Assembly: GCA_900319615.1 (NCBI GenBank)
Contig: ONPE01000072.1
Coordinates: forward strand, 1-7,972
Direction: 5' to 3'
Length of the DNA stretch: 7,972 nt
From: an uncultured Eubacteriales bacterium
Lineage (GTDB): Bacteria > Bacillota > Clostridia > Oscillospirales > Acutalibacteraceae
The notes beneath the pieces were generated by a model. It did not search any database and was not told the origin of the DNA. It saw nothing but the letters and a program-made list of their open reading frames with translations. A program made the position numbers and the translations under genes. Of this stretch, positions 1 through 5,553 are shown piece after piece. Position 1 is the stretch's first letter. Each line of letters opens with the position of its first letter.

Positions 1-141
1 GTCCTGCGAAACGAGGATCCGGAAACGGACGAAGAAGCCCCTAAGGAGGACGCTGCCGACACGGATGAATCACCGGAGGAAGCCGTCACAGATACCGAGG
101 ACAAAAAAGCTGACGCGTATGATTTTGAAACATTTGAATAA
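1..141 (+). CDS. C-terminal end of an unrecognised acidic protein (partial)
   Basis: Frame 1 is open from the left edge to a TAA at 139-141 and gives the last 46 residues of a protein whose start lies outside the window. The visible part is very acidic and low in complexity: it is dominated by Glu, Asp, Ala and Thr, with a few Lys, and ends in DAYDFETFE. There is no membrane segment, sorting signal or cysteine. Such a tail is probably disordered and would suit a cytoplasmic protein, but the function cannot be told from it. It is the only plus-strand gene and converges on the dockerin gene, with a shared hairpin between them. The frame is supported by the absence of stops, the acidic codon pattern and the hairpin right after the stop. 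Confidence 0.6.
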   Translation, partial: VLRNEDPETDEEAPKEDAADTDESPEEAVTDTEDKKADAYDFETFE

Positions 142-153
142 CAGCTATGATAA

Positions 154-181
154 AGCGGCACAGTCATAAGGCTGTGCCGCT
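154..181. terminator. Bidirectional terminator-like hairpin between convergent genes
   Basis: A perfect 10-bp stem, AGCGGCACAG (154-163) with CTGTGCCGCT (172-181), closes an 8-base loop. It lies 12 bases after the stop of the plus-strand gene and about 37 bases beyond the stop of the minus-strand dockerin gene, where a shared terminator is expected. The T-tract is weak on both sides (TTTAT on the minus strand, mixed T/A on the plus strand), so its efficiency is uncertain. Confidence 0.65.
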
Positions 182-218
182 GCTATATTACTATCCTTTA
201 TTATGTAGAGTTATCGGA

Positions 219-1191
219 TCACCAGAGCGGGTTCTTCCCCTGAACGTGAGAATTGATGCGGGTAACGTCGATGGTGGTGATGCCTTCGCCGCCTGCTGTG
301 TCGCCGAGAAGCAGTGCGTAACCCTCGAGAGCAGCTGTGCCCTTTACGTGAGCGTTAGTACGGGTAACGTCCATAGTGGTGAGCTTACCGTCCATGGTTA
401 CATCGCCGATGGGGCAGATCTTAGCGTCCTGAACAGCGCCGCCGCTGACTGTGATAGTATAGTCGCGGGCTACGTGTAGAATAAGCAGCTGTGTTGCCGG
501 TGACTGTGGTGCTGTAAGCAACGACTTCACCCTTGAGGAGCTCAACTGTTACGGTATCTGTGTCGCTGAGGTAGCTGGTGATGGTACCGCTGACAGCGTT
601 GCCCTCGATGGGAGCGGGCTCGGACAGAGTGTATCTCATGGTGAAGTTGTTGTTCTTGACTGTGCCCTGATCAACGATCCTGGTCATGTTATAGTCAGCC
701 TGAGCCAGAGTTGTGATCGAGTTGTTGATGGAAACGTTGCCGGCAGCCTTTACGGTGTAGTGGGAACGGATAAGAACAGCGTTGTCGCTGTCGAACTTGA
801 AGCCGTCGGGATCCATGTTGGGAGTAGAAGCGTTATAGGAGATCCTGCCGTCGAGCTTGCCGTTGGCAACTGTCTGATCCTTGGTTACGGGGAACATAGC
901 ATTGAGATCGGAGATCATGCCGCTGCTTGCGCTGTAAGCGTCAGCTAAGGTCAGGATAGAAGAGTCGTAGCTCTGCTCAGCCTTGAAAGAAGCGATGGTG
1001 CTGATCTTGCTGGTGTTGAGGTAAACGGTGACCTCGAAGGTCTCGCCTACTCTGTAAGTCTTTGTTTCGGAAAGCTTACCGTCGATTCCGTACAGGGAAA
1101 CGGTAGCGGTATTATCGGCAGCAGAAAAAGCAACTGCGGCTACGGACAATACCATCACGATTGCGAGCGCGAAGCTCAGGATTTTTCTCAT
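219..1191 (-). pseudogene. Secreted cohesin-like/dockerin protein, frameshifted
   Basis: Likely a secreted component of a cohesin-dockerin type surface system. The ATG at 1191-1189 is chosen because AGGAGG lies 7 bases upstream and a signal peptide follows (MRKILSF, hydrophobic core to about residue 22, AFSA cleavage region); an upstream in-frame ATG at 1323 lacks both. Residues about 27-185 look like a cohesin-type beta-sandwich. Residues about 197-238 begin the VSGTITS linker domain that usually precedes ruminococcal dockerins. After AAYS (ending at 478) the frame breaks: this frame runs on to a stop near 421, while the next frame resumes at 476 with HVARDYTITVSG and continues through two dockerin-like repeats to KNPLW and a TGA at 219. 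From the remembered pattern of homologues, about 17 residues of the linker are missing, so a deletion of about 50 bases fits. The dockerin calcium loops are also degenerate. As written, the gene yields a truncated protein without dockerin. A sequencing or assembly error is possible. Confidence 0.8.
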
Positions 1192-1198
1192 AAGAATT

Positions 1199-1204
1199 CC
1201 TCCT
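1199..1204 (-). promoter_or_regulatory. Strong Shine-Dalgarno site of the dockerin gene
   Basis: AGGAGG on the minus strand, 7 bases before the ATG at 1191. It decides the start in favour of MRKILSF over the upstream in-frame ATG at 1323, which has no such site. Confidence 0.8.
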
Positions 1205-1235
1205 AAAAAATTATAAATTTGAGTGAAAAATACAG

Positions 1236-1265
1236 TGCGGTAAAAATATTCAGAGTCCCACCGCA
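1236..1265 (-). promoter_or_regulatory. Hairpin in the dockerin gene leader
   Basis: TGCGGT (1236-1241) and ACCGCA (1260-1265) form a perfect 6-bp GC-rich stem with an 18-base loop, inside the predicted 5' untranslated region. Its role is unknown; it could stabilise the message or attenuate. Confidence 0.35.
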
Positions 1266-1310
1266 ACAATACTCTAACAGTATTGTAACAAATTCTTAAG
1301 TAAAGTGCAA
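1266..1310 (-). promoter_or_regulatory. Candidate promoter with overlapping inverted repeat
   Basis: On the minus strand TTGCAC (1310-1305) is followed after 17 bases by TACAAT (1287-1282), preceded by TGT, which makes an extended -10. Transcription would start near 1275, giving a leader of about 85 bases. The inverted repeat ACAATACT (1266-1273) / AGTATTGT (1279-1286) overlaps the -10 and the expected start, where a repressor would act. The -35 matches consensus only moderately. Confidence 0.5.
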
Positions 1311-1326
1311 TAACAAAATGCAATAA
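1306..1326 (-). repeat. Direct repeat TGCAATAA overlapping the -35 region
   Basis: TGCAATAA occurs at 1306-1313 and 1319-1326 (plus-strand reading), 13 bases from start to start. The pair overlaps and lies just upstream of the candidate -35 of the dockerin gene. Tandem half-sites in this place are typical of response-regulator activators; no specific factor can be named. Confidence 0.4.
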
Positions 1327-1401
1327 ATCTCATGTTTTTTTAAATGAAATTGTAAACATTTTGTGTCTTTGGCGCTGCTGACGAACATTTTCTGGTTATT
1401 T

Positions 1402-1432
1402 ATTATAAAATTTTGCATATTGCAAAGACAAG
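1402..1432 (-). promoter_or_regulatory. Second candidate promoter with a palindrome in its spacer
   Basis: On the minus strand TTGTCT (1432-1427), an 18-base spacer and TATAAT (1407-1402). The spacer holds the palindrome TTTGCA-TAT-TGCAAA (1412-1426, plus-strand reading). This would give a leader of about 200 bases for the dockerin gene. A dyad inside a long spacer resembles MerR-type operators, but the region is AT-rich and chance is possible. Confidence 0.4.
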
Positions 1433-1457
1433 ATAAACCTGATTTGATTCAACTTTT

Positions 1458-2306
1458 TTATTCGGATTTTGCCGTCGCGTCGGAGGTCGGCATCTCTTCC
1501 GTGGGAGATTTCAGATCCTTTTTATTCATCCGGGCAACTACCACGAATCTGCCGTCCTCTGTGTGATAGTTGCAGGTGGAGAGGGCTATTATATCGTCGC
1601 CGAACTGCGGTGTTATGCCGGTATCGTAGACCGAGAGAGCCTTGACGTTCGCGATATACTCGTCAAAAGCCGCCTTGCTGCTGAGATTCTTATAATTGTA
1701 GTAGCAGAATTTGCCTTCTTCATCGCGGATATCGTATACCTCGGCGTAAAATGCAGCGAACACCTCATAGTCCCTGCGCTCGAAGCGTGTGTCGAAGTAC
1801 ACGGTCTTGTGCTTCTCATAATAATCAAAGCTGCGGTACTCGGGCAGCTCGCCGAACATCGAACCGTTCCGCATATGGTGTCCGTAGATCAGGTAGTAGT
1901 TGCTGTCATACGGGCACTCGCCGTCTATGAACAGCATACCGCTCTCGGAATAGTTGCCGTAAAAATCGCTGTGGAGATAGCGCTCGGGCTCCTCGGGCGA
2001 ATACATGACGGGGTAGTCGATCTTTGTATCGTCTATCTTAAGCCAGCCGAAGAAATCCTTGTTCTTCTCATAAAGAGCGTCGTAACAGCGCAGAGCTCCG
2101 GTCTCTTCATCGACCTCGTCGGCGGTGTCCTCGACCATCTCCTGCAGAGAATCAAAGGTCTCCTGCTCCTTCTTGGCGGTGAGCATCGTCTTGAGCATCA
2201 TGAACGCGCCGAAGCAAAAGCCGACGACGAACACAACGAGCACGACGATGACGATGATCTTGCCGGTCTTTTTCTTTGCGGGAGGGTTATCGACAGCGTG
2301 CCTCAT
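1458..2306 (-). CDS. srtB: Class B sortase
   Basis: A membrane-bound cysteine transpeptidase that cleaves a C-terminal sorting signal outside the cell and links the protein to peptidoglycan. The 282 residues are a short Lys-rich cytoplasmic head, a transmembrane segment at about 17-40, then the catalytic domain. The family's residues are visible: His143 in YGHHMRNGSMF, Cys245 in ALSTCNY and Arg253 in EDGRFVVVARM. The long stretch between His and Cys, with a predicted helix (YKNLSSKAAFDEYIANV), is the class B hallmark. The start overlaps the stop of the DUF5640-like gene by 4 bases (ATGA); AAGGA lies 9 bases upstream inside that gene, so translation is coupled. C. difficile SrtB recognises S/N/PPxTG signals (known); the SPKTG protein encoded at 3176-4288 is therefore the probable substrate (inferred). 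No clear terminator follows, so read-through into the dockerin gene is possible. Confidence 0.95.
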   Translation of the reverse strand: MRHAVDNPPAKKKTGKIIVIVVLVVFVVGFCFGAFMMLKTMLTAKKEQETFDSLQEMVEDTADEVDEETGALRCYDALYEKNKDFFGWLKIDDTKIDYPVMYSPEEPERYLHSDFYGNYSESGMLFIDGECPYDSNYYLIYGHHMRNGSMFGELPEYRSFDYYEKHKTVYFDTRFERRDYEVFAAFYAEVYDIRDEEGKFCYYNYKNLSSKAAFDEYIANVKALSVYDTGITPQFGDDIIALSTCNYHTEDGRFVVVARMNKKDLKSPTEEMPTSDATAKSE

Positions 2307-2968
2307 TCCTGCGTTTCCTTCGTAAATTTGTATTCTTTATCGTCACGCTTGAAGGTCATGATATCCTTGCCGAGGTTATCCACGCTGATGATATAGGTGT
2401 ACTCGGTATCCATGCCGTCGTCGACGTCAAAGTCGATGATAAGGTGACCGTTGCGTGCGCTGTAAGCGAAGGTGTAATTCTCGACGGGGGTGAGCATGAC
2501 GCCTCTGCCGTAGCCGTCGAAGGAATATACCGTGCCCTTATCCAGGCGCCATTTGCCTATGACCTCCATCGCGTCGGCGCCGCCGTCAGTTTCAACGGTA
2601 ACGTCGTGGCGAGCGCCCGATGTGGGTATCTCGCCGCCGGAGTATTGCAGGACCGGGTTGGATGAGGTGTGGGAGCCGGTAGTGGCTGCAACCGTAGCAG
2701 CCTGCGTACCGCCTGCCGCCTCTGTCTGAGCGGTCGCTGCAGCGGTAGTTGCCGCGGTCGTTTCGGCGACCTTCGGGGTGACGACGGGCTTGAGGAGGAA
2801 TATCGCCGCGACGACGATACCTGCCAGAAAAACGATCAGCAGTATCACGGCGATGAGCCTTTTGACGCTCTTTGATTTTGTCTCCGTCGTTTTTTCATTA
2901 GCCGCATAATCTGCAGACGCAGAGCGGTTGGCCTGATTATTTCCGCCGTGTTTAGGTGAATAGCTCAT
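2303..2968 (-). CDS. Membrane protein with extracellular DUF5640-like domain
   Basis: A 221-residue single-pass membrane protein of unknown function. Residues 1-37 are a hydrophilic cytoplasmic head rich in Asn, Ser and Lys. Residues about 38-59 are the membrane segment. Residues about 65-105 form an Ala/Thr-rich linker (TTAATTAAATA) of the wall-spanning type. Residues about 134-216 form a small beta-rich domain starting VIGKWRLDKGTVYSFDGYGRG and ending FKRDDKEYKFTK, which resembles the lipocalin-like DUF5640 domain of clostridial surface proteins (recalled, not searched). There is no sorting signal; anchoring is by the N-terminal helix. AAAGGA at 2978-2983 supports the ATG at 2968. The ATGA overlap with the class B sortase suggests fixed stoichiometry and perhaps a partner role in the sortase system (inferred). 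A weak promoter may lie just upstream, beyond two hairpins. Confidence 0.85.
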   Translation of the reverse strand: MSYSPKHGGNNQANRSASADYAANEKTTETKSKSVKRLIAVILLIVFLAGIVVAAIFLLKPVVTPKVAETTAATTAAATAQTEAAGGTQAATVAATTGSHTSSNPVLQYSGGEIPTSGARHDVTVETDGGADAMEVIGKWRLDKGTVYSFDGYGRGVMLTPVENYTFAYSARNGHLIIDFDVDDGMDTEYTYIISVDNLGKDIMTFKRDDKEYKFTKETQE

Positions 2969-2994
2969 TTTCTCATTTCCTTTCGAAAAGCAGT

Positions 2995-3023
2995 ACTATA
3001 GGATCATTTGCAACATTTTTTCA
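2995..3023 (-). promoter_or_regulatory. Weak candidate promoter of the DUF5640-srtB pair
   Basis: On the minus strand TATAGT (3000-2995) lies 17 bases after TGAAAA (3023-3018). The -10 is good but the -35 matches only three of six bases. Transcription would start near 2988, leaving a very short leader that begins with the ribosome binding site. The inverted repeat ACATTTTT/AAAAATGT at 3013-3034 overlaps the -35 and could be an operator. Confidence 0.3.
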
Positions 3024-3025
3024 GA

Positions 3026-3059
3026 CAAAAATGTAACCGCCCGGCAAAACGCCGGACGG
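3026..3059 (-). terminator. Hairpin with short U-tract upstream of the DUF5640 gene
   Basis: On the minus strand a 9-bp stem (3051-3059 with 3037-3045, one G-U pair, loop of 5) is followed within 5 bases by TTTTT. It is the second of two terminator-like hairpins after the SPKTG gene and could be a back-up terminator or an attenuator for DUF5640-srtB. Confidence 0.5.
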
Positions 3060-3061
3060 AA

Positions 3062-3119
3062 ATGTTTGCAGTATTCAGCCATTTGAATTAAGGAAGAAAT
3101 AACTGAATACCGAAAACAT
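3062..3119. repeat. Imperfect inverted repeat between two hairpins
   Basis: GTATTCAG (3071-3078) pairs with CTGAATAC (3103-3110). After a 3-base mismatch on each side, ATGTTT (3062-3067) pairs with AAACAT (3114-3119). The loop is 24 bases and AT-rich. It could be an operator or an RNA stem; nothing ties it to a known family. Confidence 0.5.
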
Positions 3120-3120
3120 C

Positions 3121-3150
3121 AGGGCGACGGCGGAAATCCGTCGCCGCCCT
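3121..3150 (-). terminator. Terminator of the SPKTG surface protein gene
   Basis: A GC-rich stem, 3121-3134 with 3137-3150 (one wobble and one mismatch; the innermost pair probably opens to leave loop AAAT), starts 26 bases after the TAA of the gene at 3176-4288. On the minus strand GATGTTTTCGG follows, so a short T-run is present. Position and stability support a terminator. Confidence 0.7.
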
Positions 3151-3175
3151 TAGTTCAGGCTTCAAAGAATATCAA

Positions 3176-4288
3176 TTACTTTGTGAAGATGCCCTTGCGC
3201 TTTGCAGTAAAGAGAACTGCGCCTGCGCCGACCATAGAAGCGAGCATAATCAGCATCCAGAGATACATGTTGGTGCTGTCGCCGGTCTTGGGCGAAGAAG
3301 TAGACTTGGAATCCGCGGTAGCGGTATCCTTTGTAGCAGTATCCTTAGTAGAAGTCTTAGAGGTGGGCTGTACTGTAGGAGCCACTGTAGGAGCCACTGT
3401 AGGAGCTGTTGTAGGCGCAGTTGTCGGAGCAACTGTCGGATCAACTACAGGAGCAGTTGTGGGATCAACTACAGGAGCAGGAGCCTCTGTCGGCTCAACT
3501 ACGGGAGCCTCTGTGGGCTCGTCTACGGGAGCCTCAGTAGGATCAACTACGGGAACGATCTTCGGGATAACGAGATCTGCCTCGGTAAGCTCAACATTAC
3601 CTGTACCGTCGGCAAAGATCTTGCCGCAGCCCTCGGGACCTTCGCATACATAGTGAGCCTTCACACCGTCAGCCTCTTCGGTTGCGGGAACTTCCTCAAC
3701 GAAGACCAGGGTGTGAGTGTGTGTAGAAGGAGCATCTGTGGGAGCCTCTGTCGGTGCTGTTGTAGGATCGACAGTGCCGCCCTCAACTGTAACGTTGTCG
3801 GAAATAACGACATAAGAGTCGGTATCGTAGACTTCAAAAGTCTCGCAGGAACCGAGCTCGATGTTGGTCAGACCAACTGTGAGAACGCCGGTTGCTTCAG
3901 CGTCAACGGTGAACTTGAAGGTTGCAAGCACGGTGTCGTTTTCGCTCTTGTAGTCAGCGGCAGACGCATAGCCGTTGATCATCAGAGAATTCTGTGTGAA
4001 ATCAAGAGCGTCAAAGCCCATGGCTTCCTTAGCGCCATCGACTATTCCACCCTCAGCAAGGGTGAGGCCTGCAGGTACGTCAAGAGTCATCTGGATGGAG
4101 CCAATCGCTTCAACAGGACCCATGACGATCTGATAGGCGATAGTATCGCCAGCTTTTGCGCTTGTTGTTTCTGTGACTACTTTCAGCTCGATGCGCTCAG
4201 AGGGCGCAGCGCCGACCGGTACGGCCAATACCAGTAACGAAGCAACCAGCAGTAAACAAAGCAAGATAGATAAGATTCGCTTGTTCAT
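3176..4288 (-). CDS. Secreted cohesin-like surface protein with SPKTG sorting signal
   Basis: A 370-residue wall-anchored protein. Order: signal peptide (1-28, MNKRILS, long Leu/Val core, VGAA); cohesin-like beta-sandwich (about 31-170, typical openings KAGDTIAYQIVM and GSIQMTLDVPAGLTL); short PTTAPTEAPTDAP linker; a 54-residue unit (190-243) with HTHTLV, Cys215, Cys221 and CGKIFADG, a repeat type common in clostridial surface proteins; a PTxAP-repeat wall-spanning stretch (247-308); a Thr/Ser/Lys-rich spacer; SPKTG (332-336); a hydrophobic helix (about 340-360) and the tail KRKGIFTK. The ATG at 4288 is preferred over a TTG at 4294 because AAAGGAG (4296-4302) stands 7 bases before it. SPKTG is unlike the LPNTG of the pilin and fits the class B sortase nearby (inferred). 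By analogy with sortase-anchored ScaE of R. flavefaciens it may display dockerin partners, but true cohesin activity is unproven. Confidence 0.9.
   Translation of the reverse strand: MNKRILSILLCLLLVASLLVLAVPVGAAPSERIELKVVTETTSAKAGDTIAYQIVMGPVEAIGSIQMTLDVPAGLTLAEGGIVDGAKEAMGFDALDFTQNSLMINGYASAADYKSENDTVLATFKFTVDAEATGVLTVGLTNIELGSCETFEVYDTDSYVVISDNVTVEGGTVDPTTAPTEAPTDAPSTHTHTLVFVEEVPATEEADGVKAHYVCEGPEGCGKIFADGTGNVELTEADLVIPKIVPVVDPTEAPVDEPTEAPVVEPTEAPAPVVDPTTAPVVDPTVAPTTAPTTAPTVAPTVAPTVQPTSKTSTKDTATKDTATADSKSTSSPKTGDSTNMYLWMLIMLASMVGAGAVLFTAKRKGIFTK
3365..3550 (-). repeat. PTxAP coding repeat array
   Basis: Degenerate tandem repeats of 9 to 24 bases encode PTEAP, PTTAP and PTVAP units (residues 247-308 of the SPKTG protein). 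They form a Pro/Thr-rich wall-spanning stalk. Near-identical neighbouring units make copy-number change by slippage likely; the visible array is in frame. Confidence 0.85.
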
Positions 4289-4480
4289 GACCAAGCTCCT
4301 TTCAAAAATTTGCGGGATTACACTTCATACCTGACATACTTTACTCCCACTGTAAAATATACGGGGACAGATGCCCTCTGTCGGGGGAGGCATATCCGTA
4401 AGATACGCTCAATTTGCCGTGTTTTTTCACGGCGGTAAGTGTCAGGTACGGTGTTTGTTTTTCCACTTTCCCACACTACA
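4289..4480 (-). promoter_or_regulatory. Long structured 5' leader of the SPKTG gene (riboswitch-like, unassigned)
   Basis: About 190 bases separate the expected start of transcription from the ATG, with no gene in them. The RNA can form a closing stem of 11 bp (4450-4440 with 4336-4326, one G-U), a 6-bp hairpin GCCGTG/CACGGC with an A6 loop (4433-4416), and a stem TACGG/CCGTA (4400-4396 with 4364-4360). Inside the last are two mutually exclusive hairpins: ATGCC/GGCAT (4393-4389 with 4375-4371) and GACAGA/TCTGTC (4382-4377 with 4371-4366). A closed multi-branch with an alternative fold is what riboswitches look like. I could not match it to the c-di-GMP-I, SAM, cobalamin or T-box motifs I know. 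Confidence 0.5.
4296..4302 (-). promoter_or_regulatory. Ribosome binding site of the SPKTG gene
   Basis: AAAGGAG on the minus strand, 7 bases before the ATG at 4288. It favours that start over the TTG two codons upstream. Confidence 0.75.
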
Positions 4481-4486
4481 TTAGAC

Positions 4487-4515
4487 ATTATAAACTCAAA
4501 AAATATCATTGTCAA
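4487..4515 (-). promoter_or_regulatory. Consensus sigma-A promoter
   Basis: On the minus strand TTGACA (4515-4510), a 17-base spacer and TATAAT (4492-4487): both hexamers match the housekeeping consensus exactly. AT-rich sequence with A/T tracts lies upstream (4516-4550) and could act as an UP element. The expected start is near 4480, at the head of the structured leader of the SPKTG gene. Confidence 0.85.
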
Positions 4516-4589
4516 TAAAATAATTCAGAAAAAAAGATGAAAAATAATTACAATTACGAAACGTGTTTGTTAATGTTTACAAAAAGGAA

Positions 4590-4622
4590 AACCGCCGTTT
4601 TCATTTTGAAAAAACGGCGGTT
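4590..4622 (-). terminator. Terminator of the pilus sortase operon
   Basis: A perfect 12-bp stem, AACCGCCGTTTT (4590-4601) with AAAACGGCGGTT (4611-4622), has a 9-base loop. It begins 37 bases after the stop of the second sortase. On the minus strand TTCCTTTTTG follows, giving a U-rich tail. This is the clearest terminator in the window and marks the end of the pilus operon. Confidence 0.85.
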
Positions 4623-4659
4623 ATTTCTGTGGTTTGATTACGGATTTTTTAACGATATA

Positions 4660-5553
4660 TCACGGCTTTTCACTGCCGGGGGAAGGATCGGACGCCTGAT
4701 CGGCTACACGCTCGCAGATGACGAAGAATCGGTTGAAATCACCGTTGCCGTCGGGTATGCAGGTGAACATCGTCAGCAGGTCGCGGTCGTCGCTTATATA
4801 AATCGCCTGTGACTGGTCGGGGGCGTACACCGCGGTGTCGATCACTCGATAGCTGAAATTATCCCAGAAGTTGCGGATGTATACTTCATCGCCGGGGGAT
4901 AATCTGCGGAGATTATCGAAAAAGATGCGCCCAATGTAATCGGTGTGACCGGCAAGCACGCAGTTGGAGCGCTTCTCCCCCATCGGCAGGGTGGTATAGG
5001 TCATATGCGCCGCGCCGTAGCTCATGTTCTCGCCGTTTGCGCCGAGGTAGATGGGCAGGCGCATATCTATGGACGGGATGCTGACATAGCCGAAGACGTC
5101 GTCGTATATCCCGTATTTGCTCAGGTCGATGACAGGCTCCTGATATGCGTCTTCATCTATGAGCAGGGAGCTTTGATTCTCCCTTATATCGGCGTTATAT
5201 TTGAGGCAGTCGGAATACAGGCGGTCTAGATCGAGCTCAAACAGCACGGGGGAATCATATACTTCGTATTCGTAGTATTCTACGACCTCGCCGCCGTTGT
5301 CATCACTGTTGCCGCCGCTGCTTTGTCCGCTGTTTGTGCCTTTGATATACTCGCCTTTTTCATTTATAATGCCCTGCTTTACGGCGTCGTCGCGTGTCAT
5401 GCCGGGTACGACGTGCTTTAAGCGCTCTTCATATTTATCGGTCTGCGCCTGCGAAATCTTTGTACCTGCGAAGTTCGATACGGTCGGGAACAGCAGCAAA
5501 CCTACGCCTGCGAGAAGCAGGACTATCGCGAGGATCAGGAGGAGCTTCTTCAT
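4660..5553 (-). CDS. Sortase, class C-like, second of the pilus pair
   Basis: A 297-residue membrane-bound transpeptidase. One N-terminal membrane segment (about 3-22) is followed by a low-complexity Ser/Gly/Asn insert (about 73-88), an acidic stretch, and the sortase barrel from about 150. Catalytic residues are visible: His203 in LAGHTDYIG, Cys265 in MFTCIPDG and Arg275 in NRFFVICER. It lacks the DPF/W lid motif of its neighbour and has no C-terminal membrane helix; it ends in a Ser/Pro-rich tail. Its start overlaps the stop of the class C sortase (ATGA), with AGGAGGG (5561-5567) 7 bases before the ATG, so translation is coupled. It may attach the finished pilus to the wall or process a minor pilin (inferred). 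It is clearly a sortase; the class is less certain. Confidence 0.9.
   Translation of the reverse strand: MKKLLLILAIVLLLAGVGLLLFPTVSNFAGTKISQAQTDKYEERLKHVVPGMTRDDAVKQGIINEKGEYIKGTNSGQSSGGNSDDNGGEVVEYYEYEVYDSPVLFELDLDRLYSDCLKYNADIRENQSSLLIDEDAYQEPVIDLSKYGIYDDVFGYVSIPSIDMRLPIYLGANGENMSYGAAHMTYTTLPMGEKRSNCVLAGHTDYIGRIFFDNLRRLSPGDEVYIRNFWDNFSYRVIDTAVYAPDQSQAIYISDDRDLLTMFTCIPDGNGDFNRFFVICERVADQASDPSPGSEKP

Noticed and set aside
1210..1215. TATAAT as -10 of the dockerin gene
   Set aside because: Transcription would begin at the ribosome binding site, and no -35 stands at the right distance.
1192..1323. N-terminal extension of the dockerin gene to the ATG at 1323
   Set aside because: It would place 44 unrelated residues before a perfect signal peptide and would translate the promoter and leader region.
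1563..2396. Plus-strand ORF of 277 codons opposite the class B sortase
   Set aside because: It mirrors the antisense of an unmistakable sortase gene, has no ribosome binding site and gives no recognisable protein.
3365..3550. CRISPR-like short repeats
   Set aside because: The repeats are degenerate, in frame and encode PTxAP units of a wall-spanning stalk; there are no unique spacers.
3653..4237. Plus-strand ORF opposite the cohesin-like domain
   Set aside because: Antisense to a confident gene; no start signal or known motif.
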